DNA of 51,739 bases from CAZOZP01 sp964584325 (GCA_964584325.1 CAZOZP010000019.1:1-51739), one strand, 5' to 3'. Positions 34,215 to 42,523 are shown, numbered from the stretch's first letter. Numbers and translations are program-made. Notes: generated by a model from the sequence alone, not told the origin.

Positions 34215-35626
34215 TGTCTTTCCTTATTTTCAGCTTTATCTACAATTGCAGCCATAAAATCTGCCTCCGCAACTAATTTATCATCAACGAAAGCTTTTGC
34301 ACTCATCTGAACATATTTACTTTTTTTACTAACCAGTTCAGTTTCAATTACAAGTTGGTCTCCGGGCAAAACTTGTTTCCTGAATTTAGCATTGTTAATT
34401 CCCATAAAGAGTACAAGCTTGGTTGAAGGGTCCAGGAAAGAATTCAGCAAAAGTATTCCTCCTGTCTGAGCCATTGCTTCGAGTATCAAAACTCCCGGCA
34501 TTACCGGCTGTCCGGGAAAATGCCCCTGGAAGAATGGTTCATTTATCGTAACATTTTTGATTCCGACTACTTTTTTATCGAGTTCAAGGTGAACTATTTT
34601 GTCAACCAGAAGAAATGGATATCTGTGGGGAAGTATTCTGTGAATAGCGTTGATGTCGAATATTACACCTTCTTTTTTCACAAATTGATATTTCTTTTCA
34701 AGTTTTTTCTGATGATACAGTTTCCGTATTTTTTTTGCAAACTCTACGTTAGCCTTATGTCCGGGGCGTGCTGCAAGTATTTGGGCTTTTATCGGAGCAC
34801 CGATTAATGCGAGATCGCCCAAAAGGTCTAAAAGTTTATGTCTGACAGGTTCGTTGCGAAATCTTAGTGTTTTATCGTTTAGGAAGCCTGTTGGCCCAAC
34901 GGTCATTTCTCCTTTTAATCCAAGTTTCGTTTTAAGACCTTCAAGTCTTTCCGATGCATTTTTCTCATCAACAATTACAACGGCATTATCTAAGTTTGCC
35001 CCTTTAATAAGTCCGGCATCTGCAAGTTTCTCTACTTCGCTCAAGAAGCAGAATGTTCTTGCAGGTGCAAATTCAGTCACAAATTCTTTTTCCAGGTCAA
35101 ACATTCCGGAGTGTTGACTTCCGAGTGCTGGATTCTGATAATCAACCATAACTGTAAGTCTGTATCCGTCAAGGGGTAGTGCAACTATATCAACTTGTTC
35201 TTCTTCGTTGTGGTAAGTTATTGTTTCGTCTATAATCAGGTAGTCTTTCGGTGCTTCCTGAGTAACAAACCCGGCTTCCTGGAGTGCTTTGACAAATGGA
35301 AGAGAGCTGCCATCTATGTTAGGAAGTTCATGATTGTCTATTTCAATAATTATATTGTCAATTTTAAGGCCTACTACTGCGGCAAGAACATGTTCAACTG
35401 TATGGACTTTAATATCGCCCACTCCCAGAGTTGTTCCTCTTGAAATATCTATTACATAATCCGCATTGGCAGGAATTACAGGCTTATCAGCAAGGTCAAC
35501 TCTTATGAATCTTATACCTGTATTCTCCTCGGCGGGTTTAAATGTTAATGTAGTGGCAGCTTTTGTGTGAAGACCTTCTCCTGAAACAGAGATAGGCTTT
35601 GATATAGTTCTTTGTAATTCATGCAT
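34211..35626 (-). CDS. lpxC/fabZ: Bifunctional LpxC deacetylase / FabZ dehydratase
   Basis: A 471-residue fusion. The N-terminal part (about residues 1-310) is UDP-3-O-acyl-GlcNAc deacetylase, with the zinc-site motif VHTVEHVLAA and the second ligand region RHKLLDLLGDLALIG. The C-terminal part (about 320-471) is the hotdog-fold 3-hydroxyacyl-ACP dehydratase, with LPHRYPFLLVDKI (catalytic His) and GHFPGQPVMPGVLILEAMAQ (catalytic Glu). The fusion is characteristic of Bacteroidota, Chlorobiota and relatives and couples lipid A synthesis to acyl chain supply. Confidence 0.97.
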   Translation of the reverse strand: MHELQRTISKPISVSGEGLHTKAATTLTFKPAEENTGIRFIRVDLADKPVIPANADYVIDISRGTTLGVGDIKVHTVEHVLAAVVGLKIDNIIIEIDNHELPNIDGSSLPFVKALQEAGFVTQEAPKDYLIIDETITYHNEEEQVDIVALPLDGYRLTVMVDYQNPALGSQHSGMFDLEKEFVTEFAPARTFCFLSEVEKLADAGLIKGANLDNAVVIVDEKNASERLEGLKTKLGLKGEMTVGPTGFLNDKTLRFRNEPVRHKLLDLLGDLALIGAPIKAQILAARPGHKANVEFAKKIRKLYHQKKLEKKYQFVKKEGVIFDINAIHRILPHRYPFLLVDKIVHLELDKKVVGIKNVTINEPFFQGHFPGQPVMPGVLILEAMAQTGGILLLNSFLDPSTKLVLFMGINNAKFRKQVLPGDQLVIETELVSKKSKYVQMSAKAFVDDKLVAEADFMAAIVDKAENKERQ

Positions 35627-35631
35627 TAGGG

Positions 35632-36684
35632 TTAATCCTGATCATTTTTATTTAATTTAATTTCCAAATTTACAATTTTTTCTTCCAGAATTTTAATCTT
35701 TTCGGCGTAGTCAGGAAGGTGAAGTATATGTCTCTCAAGTTTCATAGCCTGATTCATACTCTTTACCGGACTCCCGAAATATCTTCCGGCGTCTGTAATT
35801 GAATGAGGAACGCCAGACTGGGCAGCAATCATAACTTTGTCGGCAATTTCAATATGACCGGCAAGACCAACCTGTCCGCCAATCATGCAGTTGTTTCCGA
35901 CTTTTGTACTTCCTGAAACACCTGTTTGTCCGGATATAACCGTGTTTTCTCCAATTATTGCGTTGTGACCTACCTGAACCAGATTATCCAGTTTAGTTCC
36001 TTTTTTTATAATTGTTGAGCCGAATGCGGCACGGTCAATGGCAGTATTTGCACCAAGTTCTACATAATCCTCTAAAATAACATTACCTATTTGAGGAATT
36101 TTTTGAAATACGCCGTTTTTGTCCGGATTATAACCAAATCCGTCTGAACCAACCACAACTCCCGGCTGTAGAATTACATTATTACCGAGAACGCAGCCTT
36201 CACGCACAGTTACATTTGGGTGAAGAAGGCAATCTCTTCCGATAATAGCATTTTCCATAATTACAGAGTTATGAAAAATCTTTGTGTTTTCGCCAATTAT
36301 ACACCCGGCTGCAACAACAACATTTTTCCCAAGAGATACATTCGCTCCTAACTTTGCATTCGGATGAACTGAGGCAGAAGCATCAATTCCGCTGAGAGGG
36401 AAATCGGGGCTGAAATACTTAAATACAATCTTAAGTAATGCCTTACTGGGATCAGCTACTTCAATGTATGTGATATCCGGATTTGTTCGTTCTATACCGG
36501 ATTTAATTATTACTGCTGTAGCGTTGGTTGTTTTAAGGTATTTGTAATAGGCTGGTAAATAAAGAAGGGTAATATCGCCGGCTTGGGCATATTCAATCCT
36601 GGAAATATTGCTGAATACAGCATCAGGATTTCCGGTAATGATTCCGCCGATAAGTTCGGCGGCATCTCTTATTGTAATTTCCAT
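35632..36684 (-). CDS. lpxD: UDP-3-O-acylglucosamine N-acyltransferase
   Basis: A 350-residue acyltransferase that adds the second acyl chain in lipid A synthesis. An N-terminal uridine-binding domain (about 1-100) is followed by left-handed beta-helix repeats, with GSDGFGYNPDKNG and LDNLVQVGHNAIIGENTVI (catalytic His). A C-terminal helix of about 30 residues (HILHLPDYAEKIKILEEKIVN) is typical. It starts six bases after the Skp-like gene. Confidence 0.96.
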   Translation of the reverse strand: MEITIRDAAELIGGIITGNPDAVFSNISRIEYAQAGDITLLYLPAYYKYLKTTNATAVIIKSGIERTNPDITYIEVADPSKALLKIVFKYFSPDFPLSGIDASASVHPNAKLGANVSLGKNVVVAAGCIIGENTKIFHNSVIMENAIIGRDCLLHPNVTVREGCVLGNNVILQPGVVVGSDGFGYNPDKNGVFQKIPQIGNVILEDYVELGANTAIDRAAFGSTIIKKGTKLDNLVQVGHNAIIGENTVISGQTGVSGSTKVGNNCMIGGQVGLAGHIEIADKVMIAAQSGVPHSITDAGRYFGSPVKSMNQAMKLERHILHLPDYAEKIKILEEKIVNLEIKLNKNDQD

Positions 36685-36690
36685 AAATTC

Positions 36691-37191
36691 TCATTTTAAT
36701 TTGGTAAGAACTTCATTAGTTAAATCATATTCTTCTTTTGCGTAAAGGAAAATCATATCTCCGCTTCTGTCGAATACAAAATCCAAGTCCTTGTCCTTTG
36801 CAACCTGCTGGATGATATTAAATACCTTATTCTGAATAGGCTTCATCAATTCTTCCTGCTGTTTGAAAAGTTCTCCGTTAACTCCGAATTTAGCTTGTCT
36901 GTAATCAGCAATTTGTTTTTCCATATTTACAAGTTCAGATTCGGTAATTGCTCGTTTCTGATTACTCATAACCAGTTTACGTTTTTCATAATCATCATAT
37001 TTTTGTTTCCATTCTGATTCAAGTTTCTGGAGCTCGTCTTGCCATTCTATTACGAGTCGGTCAAGTTTTTTCTGAGCATCTTGAGCATCAGGAAGCTGTT
37101 TGATAATTGTTTGAGAATCAACATATCCTATTTTCATCTGGGCGGCAATAGGTATTATTGCCAGCAAAAAAAACAATATGAATTTTTTCAT
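36691..37191 (-). CDS. Periplasmic chaperone, OmpH/Skp family
   Basis: A 166-residue exported protein (signal peptide about 1-17, cleavage near AAQ). The mature part begins MKIGYVDSQTIIKQLPDAQDAQKKLD, then a Lys/Glu/Gln-rich coiled coil, and ends DLDFVFDRSGDMIFLYAKEEYDLT, the OmpH pattern. Skp-like proteins hold outer-membrane proteins on their way to BamA. It is one of two tandem copies. GAGGAT precedes the ATG. Confidence 0.92.
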   Translation of the reverse strand: MKKFILFFLLAIIPIAAQMKIGYVDSQTIIKQLPDAQDAQKKLDRLVIEWQDELQKLESEWKQKYDDYEKRKLVMSNQKRAITESELVNMEKQIADYRQAKFGVNGELFKQQEELMKPIQNKVFNIIQQVAKDKDLDFVFDRSGDMIFLYAKEEYDLTNEVLTKLK

Positions 37192-37204
37192 ATCTTATCC
37201 TCGG

Positions 37205-37723
37205 TTATTTTCCTCTTTTTAATTTATCGAGAACTTTATAAGTAAGGTCGTATTCAGCCTCAGCAAATAAAAGAACTATATCTCCGCTTTTATCAAAGAC
37301 GAATTTCACGCCTTCAGTTTTTGCAACATCTTCAATTGCCTGAAGAACAGCAGCTTTTACAGGGGCAAGTAATTCATCTTGTTTAACATAAAGTTCGCCG
37401 CGTGGCTGAGAAAATTTTTCCTGCTTAAATACATTTATTTTTCTTTCCTTTTCAATAAGATCAGCTTGTTTGGTTTTCTTGGCAGCTTCAGTTAATGTAG
37501 CTTCCTGTTTCTGATATGCCATATAATCTGTCTGCAATTCTGTTGTAAGACTATCAACGGTTCTGTTCCATTTCTGTATCATTGCATCCAGGTCACTTTG
37601 TGCTTTTATTGCGGCGGGGTATTGTGCCAGAATAAGCTGAGAATCAACAAAACCAAGTTTTAATGTCTGTGGGAAAACTGCTGAAACTGCAGTTAATAAT
37701 AATACGAATACTATTTTTTTCAC
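37205..37723 (-). CDS. Periplasmic chaperone, OmpH/Skp family (second copy)
   Basis: A 172-residue exported protein closely similar in layout to its downstream neighbour: signal peptide (about 1-18), LKLGFVDSQLILAQYPAAIKAQSDLD, a coiled-coil middle, and KFVFDKSGDIVLLFAEAEYDLTYKVLDKLK at the end. The start is GTG at 37723, preceded by GAGG. It lies 20 bp behind bamA, as expected for a BamA chaperone. Tandem paralogues may favour different clients. Confidence 0.92.
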   Translation of the reverse strand: MKKIVFVLLLTAVSAVFPQTLKLGFVDSQLILAQYPAAIKAQSDLDAMIQKWNRTVDSLTTELQTDYMAYQKQEATLTEAAKKTKQADLIEKERKINVFKQEKFSQPRGELYVKQDELLAPVKAAVLQAIEDVAKTEGVKFVFDKSGDIVLLFAEAEYDLTYKVLDKLKRGK

Positions 37724-37743
37724 GATTACCTCAAATTAAGTTA

Positions 37744-40221
37744 TTAAAATCCTTTTCCGAACTGGAAGTGGAACATCCACTGGGGTTCAAGTCCGTCAAC
37801 AGTTTTTCTGTCAAAACCATAACCATAGTCGAAACCTATAAGGCCTACAGGGTTAATCAAAATTCTTGCTCCAAATCCCACGGATCTCCTTAGATTCAGA
37901 AAATCTGCTGAGTTTATATCTAAATATGTATTTCCGGCTTCGGCAAAGGCTAGAATGTAAAGTGGCATTGGTTCAAGCGTTAAAGCTGCTCGTATTTCGG
38001 CTGTGTACTTGGTTGTGATTCTGCCTCCTACTACTCTTCCGTTTTTAACTTCGCCTACTGTTCTATCGTCATACCCTCTTAATGAAGTAGTGGCAATTAC
38101 TAAACCGCTTCCTCCCATATAGAAATATTCAAAAGGATTTACCTTTGTTCCGGAAACTATTTCATCAAGCAACCCAAGTTCTGTACTCACGTTAAGAACG
38201 ATTCTGCTTGAACCGAAAAGTCTTCTGTACCATTCTGTTTTAAATTGAATTTTATAATAGTCAACATCACCCGGAAGAAATGGGCCGCCTGATAAATCTG
38301 CGTTCAGTGAAATCTTGCTGCCTTGAGAAGGGAATACAGGGTTATCTATGTCAGTTCGCGATATTGTCATACCCAATGTGTATTGTTGAGATTGTCCTTC
38401 TTCATAGTATCCCTGACCTTCTATTACATCATTGTATTGGAACCGAAAACGTCCCTGAATATAAAAATAATTATCAGGCCAGCTTAACCTGCGGCCAACA
38501 TATATTGTACCGCCGGCTTGGGTGAGTTCATAAATGTATCTTTGCCGTGTCTGGAATAAGTCAAAACCCAAAGAAGTTGGTGTATCCATAAACCATGGTT
38601 CAGTAAAACCTATATTGAATGTTTGATAGAAACTACCAACACCAAACTGCCAGTTGAAGTTTAATATCTGTCCTGCACCAAGTCTGAATGGTTCAGCAAT
38701 TGAGAAGTTTGTAAGAGTAACACCAATTGCACCACTAAATCCAAAAGCTCCGCTGTAACCAACGGATGCATTAAGATAATCGCTGGATTTTTCTTCAACT
38801 TGATAAACTAAATTAACTGTGCTGTCTGATGCCGGTCTGTAATCAACACCTTCTTTGTATAGTTTTTCCACATTAAAATACTGTAAATTGGCTAATTGCT
38901 GAAGACTCCGAAATATGTAGCTTCTGCTGAAATAATCACCCGGAACGGTAAATAGTTCTCTTCTAATTACTTTGTCTTTGGTTTTTTCATTTCCTTTTAT
39001 ATCAACCTGACCAACTTTAAATCTGTTGTTTTCAACTATTTTTATTGTGATATCAACTGAGTCTTCACCAACCCTGCTTTCTTCGGTAGTCATACTAAAA
39101 GCTAAGTAACCGTTGTCATAATATAAGGCGGAGACATCATTTTGCTTTTCATTGCCGCGAAGGTTTTGGGTAAATCTGGCAAAATCATATACATCACCCT
39201 CTCTAAAATCCAAACTTTCGGTTAAAACTTCACTAGGATAAACAGTATTACCCATCCAATTGATTTTTCTTACTTTATATTGATTACCTTCGTTAATATA
39301 GACATGTATATCGACATCAGAGTTTTCAGGATTCACATAAACAGAATCATTTAATATTTCAAAATCTCGGTAACCGTTTTTTGCATAAAATTCTTTTAGC
39401 AGGTCTTTATCTTTTTCAAATTCATTTCTGTTAAATTTGGAACTAGACCAGAATTTCCACCACCTTGCTTCCGATGTATTATCAAATGATTTTCGGAGTT
39501 CATCATTAGAGAATGAATCGTTTCCATGAAAACGAATATTTCTTACAGTAGTTTCTTCACCTTCATCAATTTTAATCTTTACAATAATCCTGTCTTTTAT
39601 ACGATTAATAAGATTTGCCGTGTTTTCTTTATCGAGGTCATACTCAATATCCATCTCATCGGAGAAATCAGAAGTACTTCTCCAGGTAACAGTTACTTCT
39701 CGTTTTCCGGTTGTATCAGCTGAAAGTAAAGTATATTGAATCGGGGTGAATTTACTGTTTACAATTCCTTCTTCTTCATATAACTTGCTAAGTTTATCCG
39801 TGATATTGTAAATATCTCTCGGCTTAAAAATTTGTCCGCGTATAAAAGAAATCTTTTTTTCAAAATCCTTTTCATCCAATTCATCGTAACCTTCATAAAT
39901 AACTTTTTCAATTCTTGGATGTTCTTGAACTTTAATTAGAATAAAAGCCCCTCGGTCTATAATCTTATCAGCAATGATCTGGATATCTGAAAAAATATTC
40001 AGGTTGTGCAGCCTTTTTATAGCGTTTACTGTCTGATCGCCCGGAATTTCAATTTCGCCGTTTATTTTCAATCCGCTGTGAGAAACTATTGCTGCGGCAT
40101 CGGCCGAAGTATTGCCTTCAACGGTTATGCCTAAAATAGTGTAAACATTCCTTGTAATTTGAGGGAAAACTGCAATTTGCAGGATAAACACTAAAAGAAC
40201 AGATAATTTAATTGTTTTCAT
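37744..40221 (-). CDS. bamA: Outer membrane protein assembly factor BamA
   Basis: An 825-residue Omp85 protein that inserts barrels into the outer membrane. A signal peptide (about 1-20) precedes POTRA repeats (about 25-430; e.g. GITVEGNTSADAAAIVSHSGL and VRNIRFHGNDSFSNDELRKS), followed by the beta-barrel (about 455-825). TTSLRGYDDRTVG carries the conserved VRGF/Y-type loop motif, and the protein ends in an aromatic residue (MFHFQFGKGF). The ATG lies within the last codons of uppS (14-bp overlap). Confidence 0.96.
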   Translation of the reverse strand: MKTIKLSVLLVFILQIAVFPQITRNVYTILGITVEGNTSADAAAIVSHSGLKINGEIEIPGDQTVNAIKRLHNLNIFSDIQIIADKIIDRGAFILIKVQEHPRIEKVIYEGYDELDEKDFEKKISFIRGQIFKPRDIYNITDKLSKLYEEEGIVNSKFTPIQYTLLSADTTGKREVTVTWRSTSDFSDEMDIEYDLDKENTANLINRIKDRIIVKIKIDEGEETTVRNIRFHGNDSFSNDELRKSFDNTSEARWWKFWSSSKFNRNEFEKDKDLLKEFYAKNGYRDFEILNDSVYVNPENSDVDIHVYINEGNQYKVRKINWMGNTVYPSEVLTESLDFREGDVYDFARFTQNLRGNEKQNDVSALYYDNGYLAFSMTTEESRVGEDSVDITIKIVENNRFKVGQVDIKGNEKTKDKVIRRELFTVPGDYFSRSYIFRSLQQLANLQYFNVEKLYKEGVDYRPASDSTVNLVYQVEEKSSDYLNASVGYSGAFGFSGAIGVTLTNFSIAEPFRLGAGQILNFNWQFGVGSFYQTFNIGFTEPWFMDTPTSLGFDLFQTRQRYIYELTQAGGTIYVGRRLSWPDNYFYIQGRFRFQYNDVIEGQGYYEEGQSQQYTLGMTISRTDIDNPVFPSQGSKISLNADLSGGPFLPGDVDYYKIQFKTEWYRRLFGSSRIVLNVSTELGLLDEIVSGTKVNPFEYFYMGGSGLVIATTSLRGYDDRTVGEVKNGRVVGGRITTKYTAEIRAALTLEPMPLYILAFAEAGNTYLDINSADFLNLRRSVGFGARILINPVGLIGFDYGYGFDRKTVDGLEPQWMFHFQFGKGF

Positions 40222-41014
40222 TCAAAGCCTTATTTTCATTCATAGAAGAAATTTGTTCGCTAACCATACCAAATCGTCTTTCCCGTTTCCTAAAATCATT
40301 AATTGCATCGCACAGTGCTGAAGGAGAAAAATCGGGCCAGAGTACATTTGTCACATATATCTCAGAATAAGCTATCTGCCAGAGTAAAAAGTTACTTACT
40401 CTAAATTCACCCCCGGTTCTTATCATAAGTTCAGGCTCAGGCATTTGAGAAGTAGATAAAAATGAATTCAATAAACTTTCATTTATCTGACTTACTTCAA
40501 GTTCAGTTGTCTTGCATTTTTCTGCAATGGTTTTAACGGCATTAATAATATCCCACCTTCCGCTGTAGCTTAAAGCAAGATTGAGTACAAGGCGGGTGTT
40601 CTGTGCGGTTTTGGTTGTTGCATCATTTAGTTCTTGTCTTACAGCATCCGGAAGAAGTGACAGATCACCTATAGTTGTAAGTTTGATATTATTTGAAAGA
40701 AGTTCATTTGTTTCAGTTTGCAGACTTTTAACGATAAGTCTCATTAAGGTGGATACTTCATCTTTCGGTCTTTTCCAATTCTCTGTTGAAAAAGTGTATA
40801 GAGTAAGATATTTTACCCCCAATTCAGCGCAGGTTTCAACAATATTTCTTACAGTCTGCACACCTTTCTGGTGTCCGGCAACTCTGGGCATGCCTCTTCT
40901 TTTTGCCCATCTGCCATTCCCGTCCATAATAATTGCAATATGTGAAGGTATATAACTTCCGGATTTTAATCTTGAAATTATATCTAATTCTTTTTCAGTT
41001 AATTTTTTTGCCAA
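40208..41014 (-). CDS. uppS: Isoprenyl transferase (undecaprenyl diphosphate synthase)
   Basis: A 268-residue cis-prenyltransferase that makes the C55 carrier lipid for peptidoglycan and O-antigen assembly. The signature IAIIMDGNGRWAKRRGMPRVAGH includes the catalytic Asp31, and LYTFSTENWKRP and LMIRTGGEFRVSNFLLWQIAYSE complete the pattern. The start is TTG at 41014; no in-frame ATG precedes the catalytic motif. First gene of the large envelope operon. Confidence 0.95.
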   Translation of the reverse strand: MAKKLTEKELDIISRLKSGSYIPSHIAIIMDGNGRWAKRRGMPRVAGHQKGVQTVRNIVETCAELGVKYLTLYTFSTENWKRPKDEVSTLMRLIVKSLQTETNELLSNNIKLTTIGDLSLLPDAVRQELNDATTKTAQNTRLVLNLALSYSGRWDIINAVKTIAEKCKTTELEVSQINESLLNSFLSTSQMPEPELMIRTGGEFRVSNFLLWQIAYSEIYVTNVLWPDFSPSALCDAINDFRKRERRFGMVSEQISSMNENKALNENN

Positions 41015-41042
41015 TGTAATAAATAAAATAATTTGAATAACG

Positions 41043-41071
41043 AAAATAAACTACAGTGTTAACAATGTCAA
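41043..41071 (-). promoter_or_regulatory. Promoter of the uppS-bamA envelope operon
   Basis: On the minus strand TTGACA (41066-41071), 17 bases, then TATTTT (41043-41048) followed by CG. Transcription would start near 41036, about 22 bases before the uppS TTG. No other clear promoter or terminator was seen between here and 22756. Confidence 0.7.
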
Positions 41072-41080
41072 GGTTTAATA

Positions 41081-41106
41081 CACAGCGGCCTTTAACAGCC
41101 GCTGTG
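41081..41106 (-). terminator. Hairpin ending the lexA transcript
   Basis: CACAGCGGC (41081-41089) and GCCGCTGTG (41098-41106) form a perfect 9-bp stem with an 8-base loop, 30 bp past the stop of the 129-residue gene and just before the uppS promoter. The T-tract is poor, so efficiency is uncertain. Confidence 0.6.
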
Positions 41107-41135
41107 AGGGAAGGTTTCAAAGTTTGATAAAAAAA

Positions 41136-41525
41136 TTAGTTGGGAAGATAAGAGTCAACAGGAAATATTTTTATATTTTTTTTAAATCTGTCATCTAATG
41201 ATGAAACAATAAGTTTTAGTTTAATGAAGTTGTGGTGTTCAGTAACAATAAACAATTTCATATCTTTTCCGGAAAATTTAGTTTTCCTGGAAGCAAGAAA
41301 CTTAATTTTTGCATACAGTCCACGATCTTTAAAGTCTTGATCTTTTATTGTTATCCCAATTATAAAATCGTTTTTATACTTTGCCAATCCGTCAATTGTA
41401 TAGTTTCCTATATTATCCGGTTCCGGGAGATAAGTACCGTATTTCCTCTGCAATGTCATATATCCGTGCTGCCAGAAATGCGATATTAAAGCATCAACCA
41501 AATCTACTGCATCCAGCTTTTTCAT
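41136..41525 (-). CDS. Small unknown protein in the lexA operon
   Basis: A 129-residue cytoplasmic protein that I do not recognise with confidence. It starts MKKLDAVDLVDALISHFWQH, continues with a segment in which YTIDGLAKYKNDFIIGITIKD resembles the D-x(n)-E-x-K strand pair of restriction-endonuclease-like folds (with Thr where Glu is expected), and ends with a predicted alternating strand/helix pattern. The ATG at 41525 has GGAGG upstream; a TTG at 41537 is the less likely alternative. It is third in line behind lexA and the WYL-like gene, so it may be damage-inducible. The nuclease-like reading is speculative. Confidence 0.7.
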   Translation of the reverse strand: MKKLDAVDLVDALISHFWQHGYMTLQRKYGTYLPEPDNIGNYTIDGLAKYKNDFIIGITIKDQDFKDRGLYAKIKFLASRKTKFSGKDMKLFIVTEHHNFIKLKLIVSSLDDRFKKNIKIFPVDSYLPN

Positions 41526-41537
41526 TGCATCCTCCAA

Positions 41538-41780
41538 TTAATTAGGAAGTAAAGGTATTATCGGAGAAAATCTGGATTTTTCCATCGGTCTTATGTTCAG
41601 AATCTTGTTGTATTCCAGACTGCAAACTGCATTTGAATTGTTAATTCTTCCGTATATTATTTTTCTTCCGCTTTTATTAACTGAAATCAGGTATGGATCA
41701 AAGGTAATTTCCTTATACTCATACAAAAGATGAATTTTGTATCTTCCTTTTATTGCCTGAACAAATATTTCCGTTTTCAT
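41538..41780 (-). CDS. Small WYL-like protein in the lexA operon
   Basis: An 80-residue protein. IKGRYKIHLLYEYKEITFDPYLISVNKSGRKIIYGRIN has the order of strands seen in WYL domains (basic helix end, [KR]-I-x-[FY]-x-Y, then PY-L and a glycine/basic turn), but the WYL triad itself is not clear, and no DNA-binding helix-turn-helix is attached. WYL domains bind ligands or nucleic acid and often sit in defence or damage-response regulators. It lies 11 bp behind lexA and 12 bp before the next small gene. The family call is tentative; the gene itself is supported by its spacing and AGAAGAG upstream of the ATG. Confidence 0.65.
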   Translation of the reverse strand: MKTEIFVQAIKGRYKIHLLYEYKEITFDPYLISVNKSGRKIIYGRINNSNAVCSLEYNKILNIRPMEKSRFSPIIPLLPN

Positions 41781-41791
41781 ATGTTTCTCTT

Positions 41792-42430
41792 CTAGTTATT
41801 GTAATTTCTAAATACGGCTTTGAGTTTCCCTATTATTGAAAAATCGTGGCGATCTTCAACTGATATAGGTTGATAATTATCGTTCTCCGCTATAAGAGAC
41901 GTTTTCCCGTCAATCTTTCCATAACGTTTTAATGTTGCTTCTCCGGCAAGCATTGCAACTATAATGTCTCCGGCTTTTATGTTTCGGGTTTGTTCAATGA
42001 AAACAAAGTCTCCGTCCATAATTCCGGCTTTAATCATACTTTCGCCTCTTACCCTTAATGCAAAGATTCCTCCTTTGCCTCTGATTAATGATATAGGAAC
42101 AGTTATATAGCTTTCTATGTTTTCTTCAGAAAGAACAGGAATTCCTGCAGCAACCCTTCCTAAGAGGGGGATTTGCAAATATTCATCCTGTGGTTCGGAA
42201 GTAATTGGGACTGCCGCTTTGGTTAAGGAAATTGTTCTGTTTGAATTGCTTTCTGTGTTTAAGTAACCTTTTTTATTCAAGGCATCAATATGTCTTTTCA
42301 CGCCGAAAGTTGAAGTGATTCCGAATGCATACCCAATTTCCCTATATGTCGGAGGGAAACTATTGTCTTTTATATAATTGGTTATGAAATCTAAAATTTC
42401 TTTTTGTCTGTTTGTAATATTTTTCATCAT
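41792..42430 (-). CDS. lexA: LexA repressor
   Basis: A 212-residue SOS repressor with an N-terminal winged helix (about 1-70; RQKEILDFITNYI, FPPTYREIGYAFGI) and a C-terminal self-cleaving peptidase domain. The cleavage site is Ala95-Gly96 in GRVAAGIP, with catalytic Ser131 in RGESMI and Lys168 in EATLKRYG. The recognition helix is TSTFGVKRHIDAL, different from the classic proteobacterial TSTVSRHI form, so its operator may be different as well. The start is taken as the ATG at 42430; a TTG at 42439 lies within an operator-like repeat. Two small genes follow in the same operon. Confidence 0.95.
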   Translation of the reverse strand: MMKNITNRQKEILDFITNYIKDNSFPPTYREIGYAFGITSTFGVKRHIDALNKKGYLNTESNSNRTISLTKAAVPITSEPQDEYLQIPLLGRVAAGIPVLSEENIESYITVPISLIRGKGGIFALRVRGESMIKAGIMDGDFVFIEQTRNIKAGDIIVAMLAGEATLKRYGKIDGKTSLIAENDNYQPISVEDRHDFSIIGKLKAVFRNYNN

Positions 42431-42449
42431 AGTGCTCAATTGTACACTT
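42429..42449 (-). promoter_or_regulatory. Operator-like site B at the lexA start
   Basis: The minus strand reads AGTG, ten bases, CACTAT, an imperfect palindrome that matches the site inside the promoter. It ends in the first two bases of the lexA ATG. Probable LexA (self-regulation) operator. Confidence 0.5.
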
Positions 42450-42452
42450 CAA

Positions 42453-42480
42453 ATATAGTGAACAGACGAACACTTGTCAA
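42453..42480 (-). promoter_or_regulatory. lexA promoter
   Basis: On the minus strand TTGACA (42475-42480), a 17-base spacer, then TATATT extending to TATATTTG. The expected start near 42445 lies about 15 bases before the ATG. The spacer contains operator-like site A. Confidence 0.8.
42455..42475 (-). promoter_or_regulatory. Operator-like site A within the lexA promoter
   Basis: AGTG, ten bases, CACTAT on the minus strand, lying in the spacer and the first bases of the -10. The inner part GTTCGTCTGTTC is also a direct GTTC-N4-GTTC repeat. Repeats site B with its centre 26 bp away. Confidence 0.55.
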
Positions 42481-42523
42481 ATTAATACTAAAAATATTTC
42501 AACTTTTTGGTTATCCGAATATA

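Noticed and set aside
40581..40955. Antisense open frame of 124 residues opposite uppS
   Set aside because: uppS carries all catalytic motifs on the other strand; the antisense frame has no support.
42461..42478. Gram-positive type LexA box CGAAC-N4-GTTCG at lexA
   Set aside because: Only the CGAAC half is present; the second half reads GTCAA. The AGTG-N10-CACTAT repeats fit the region better.
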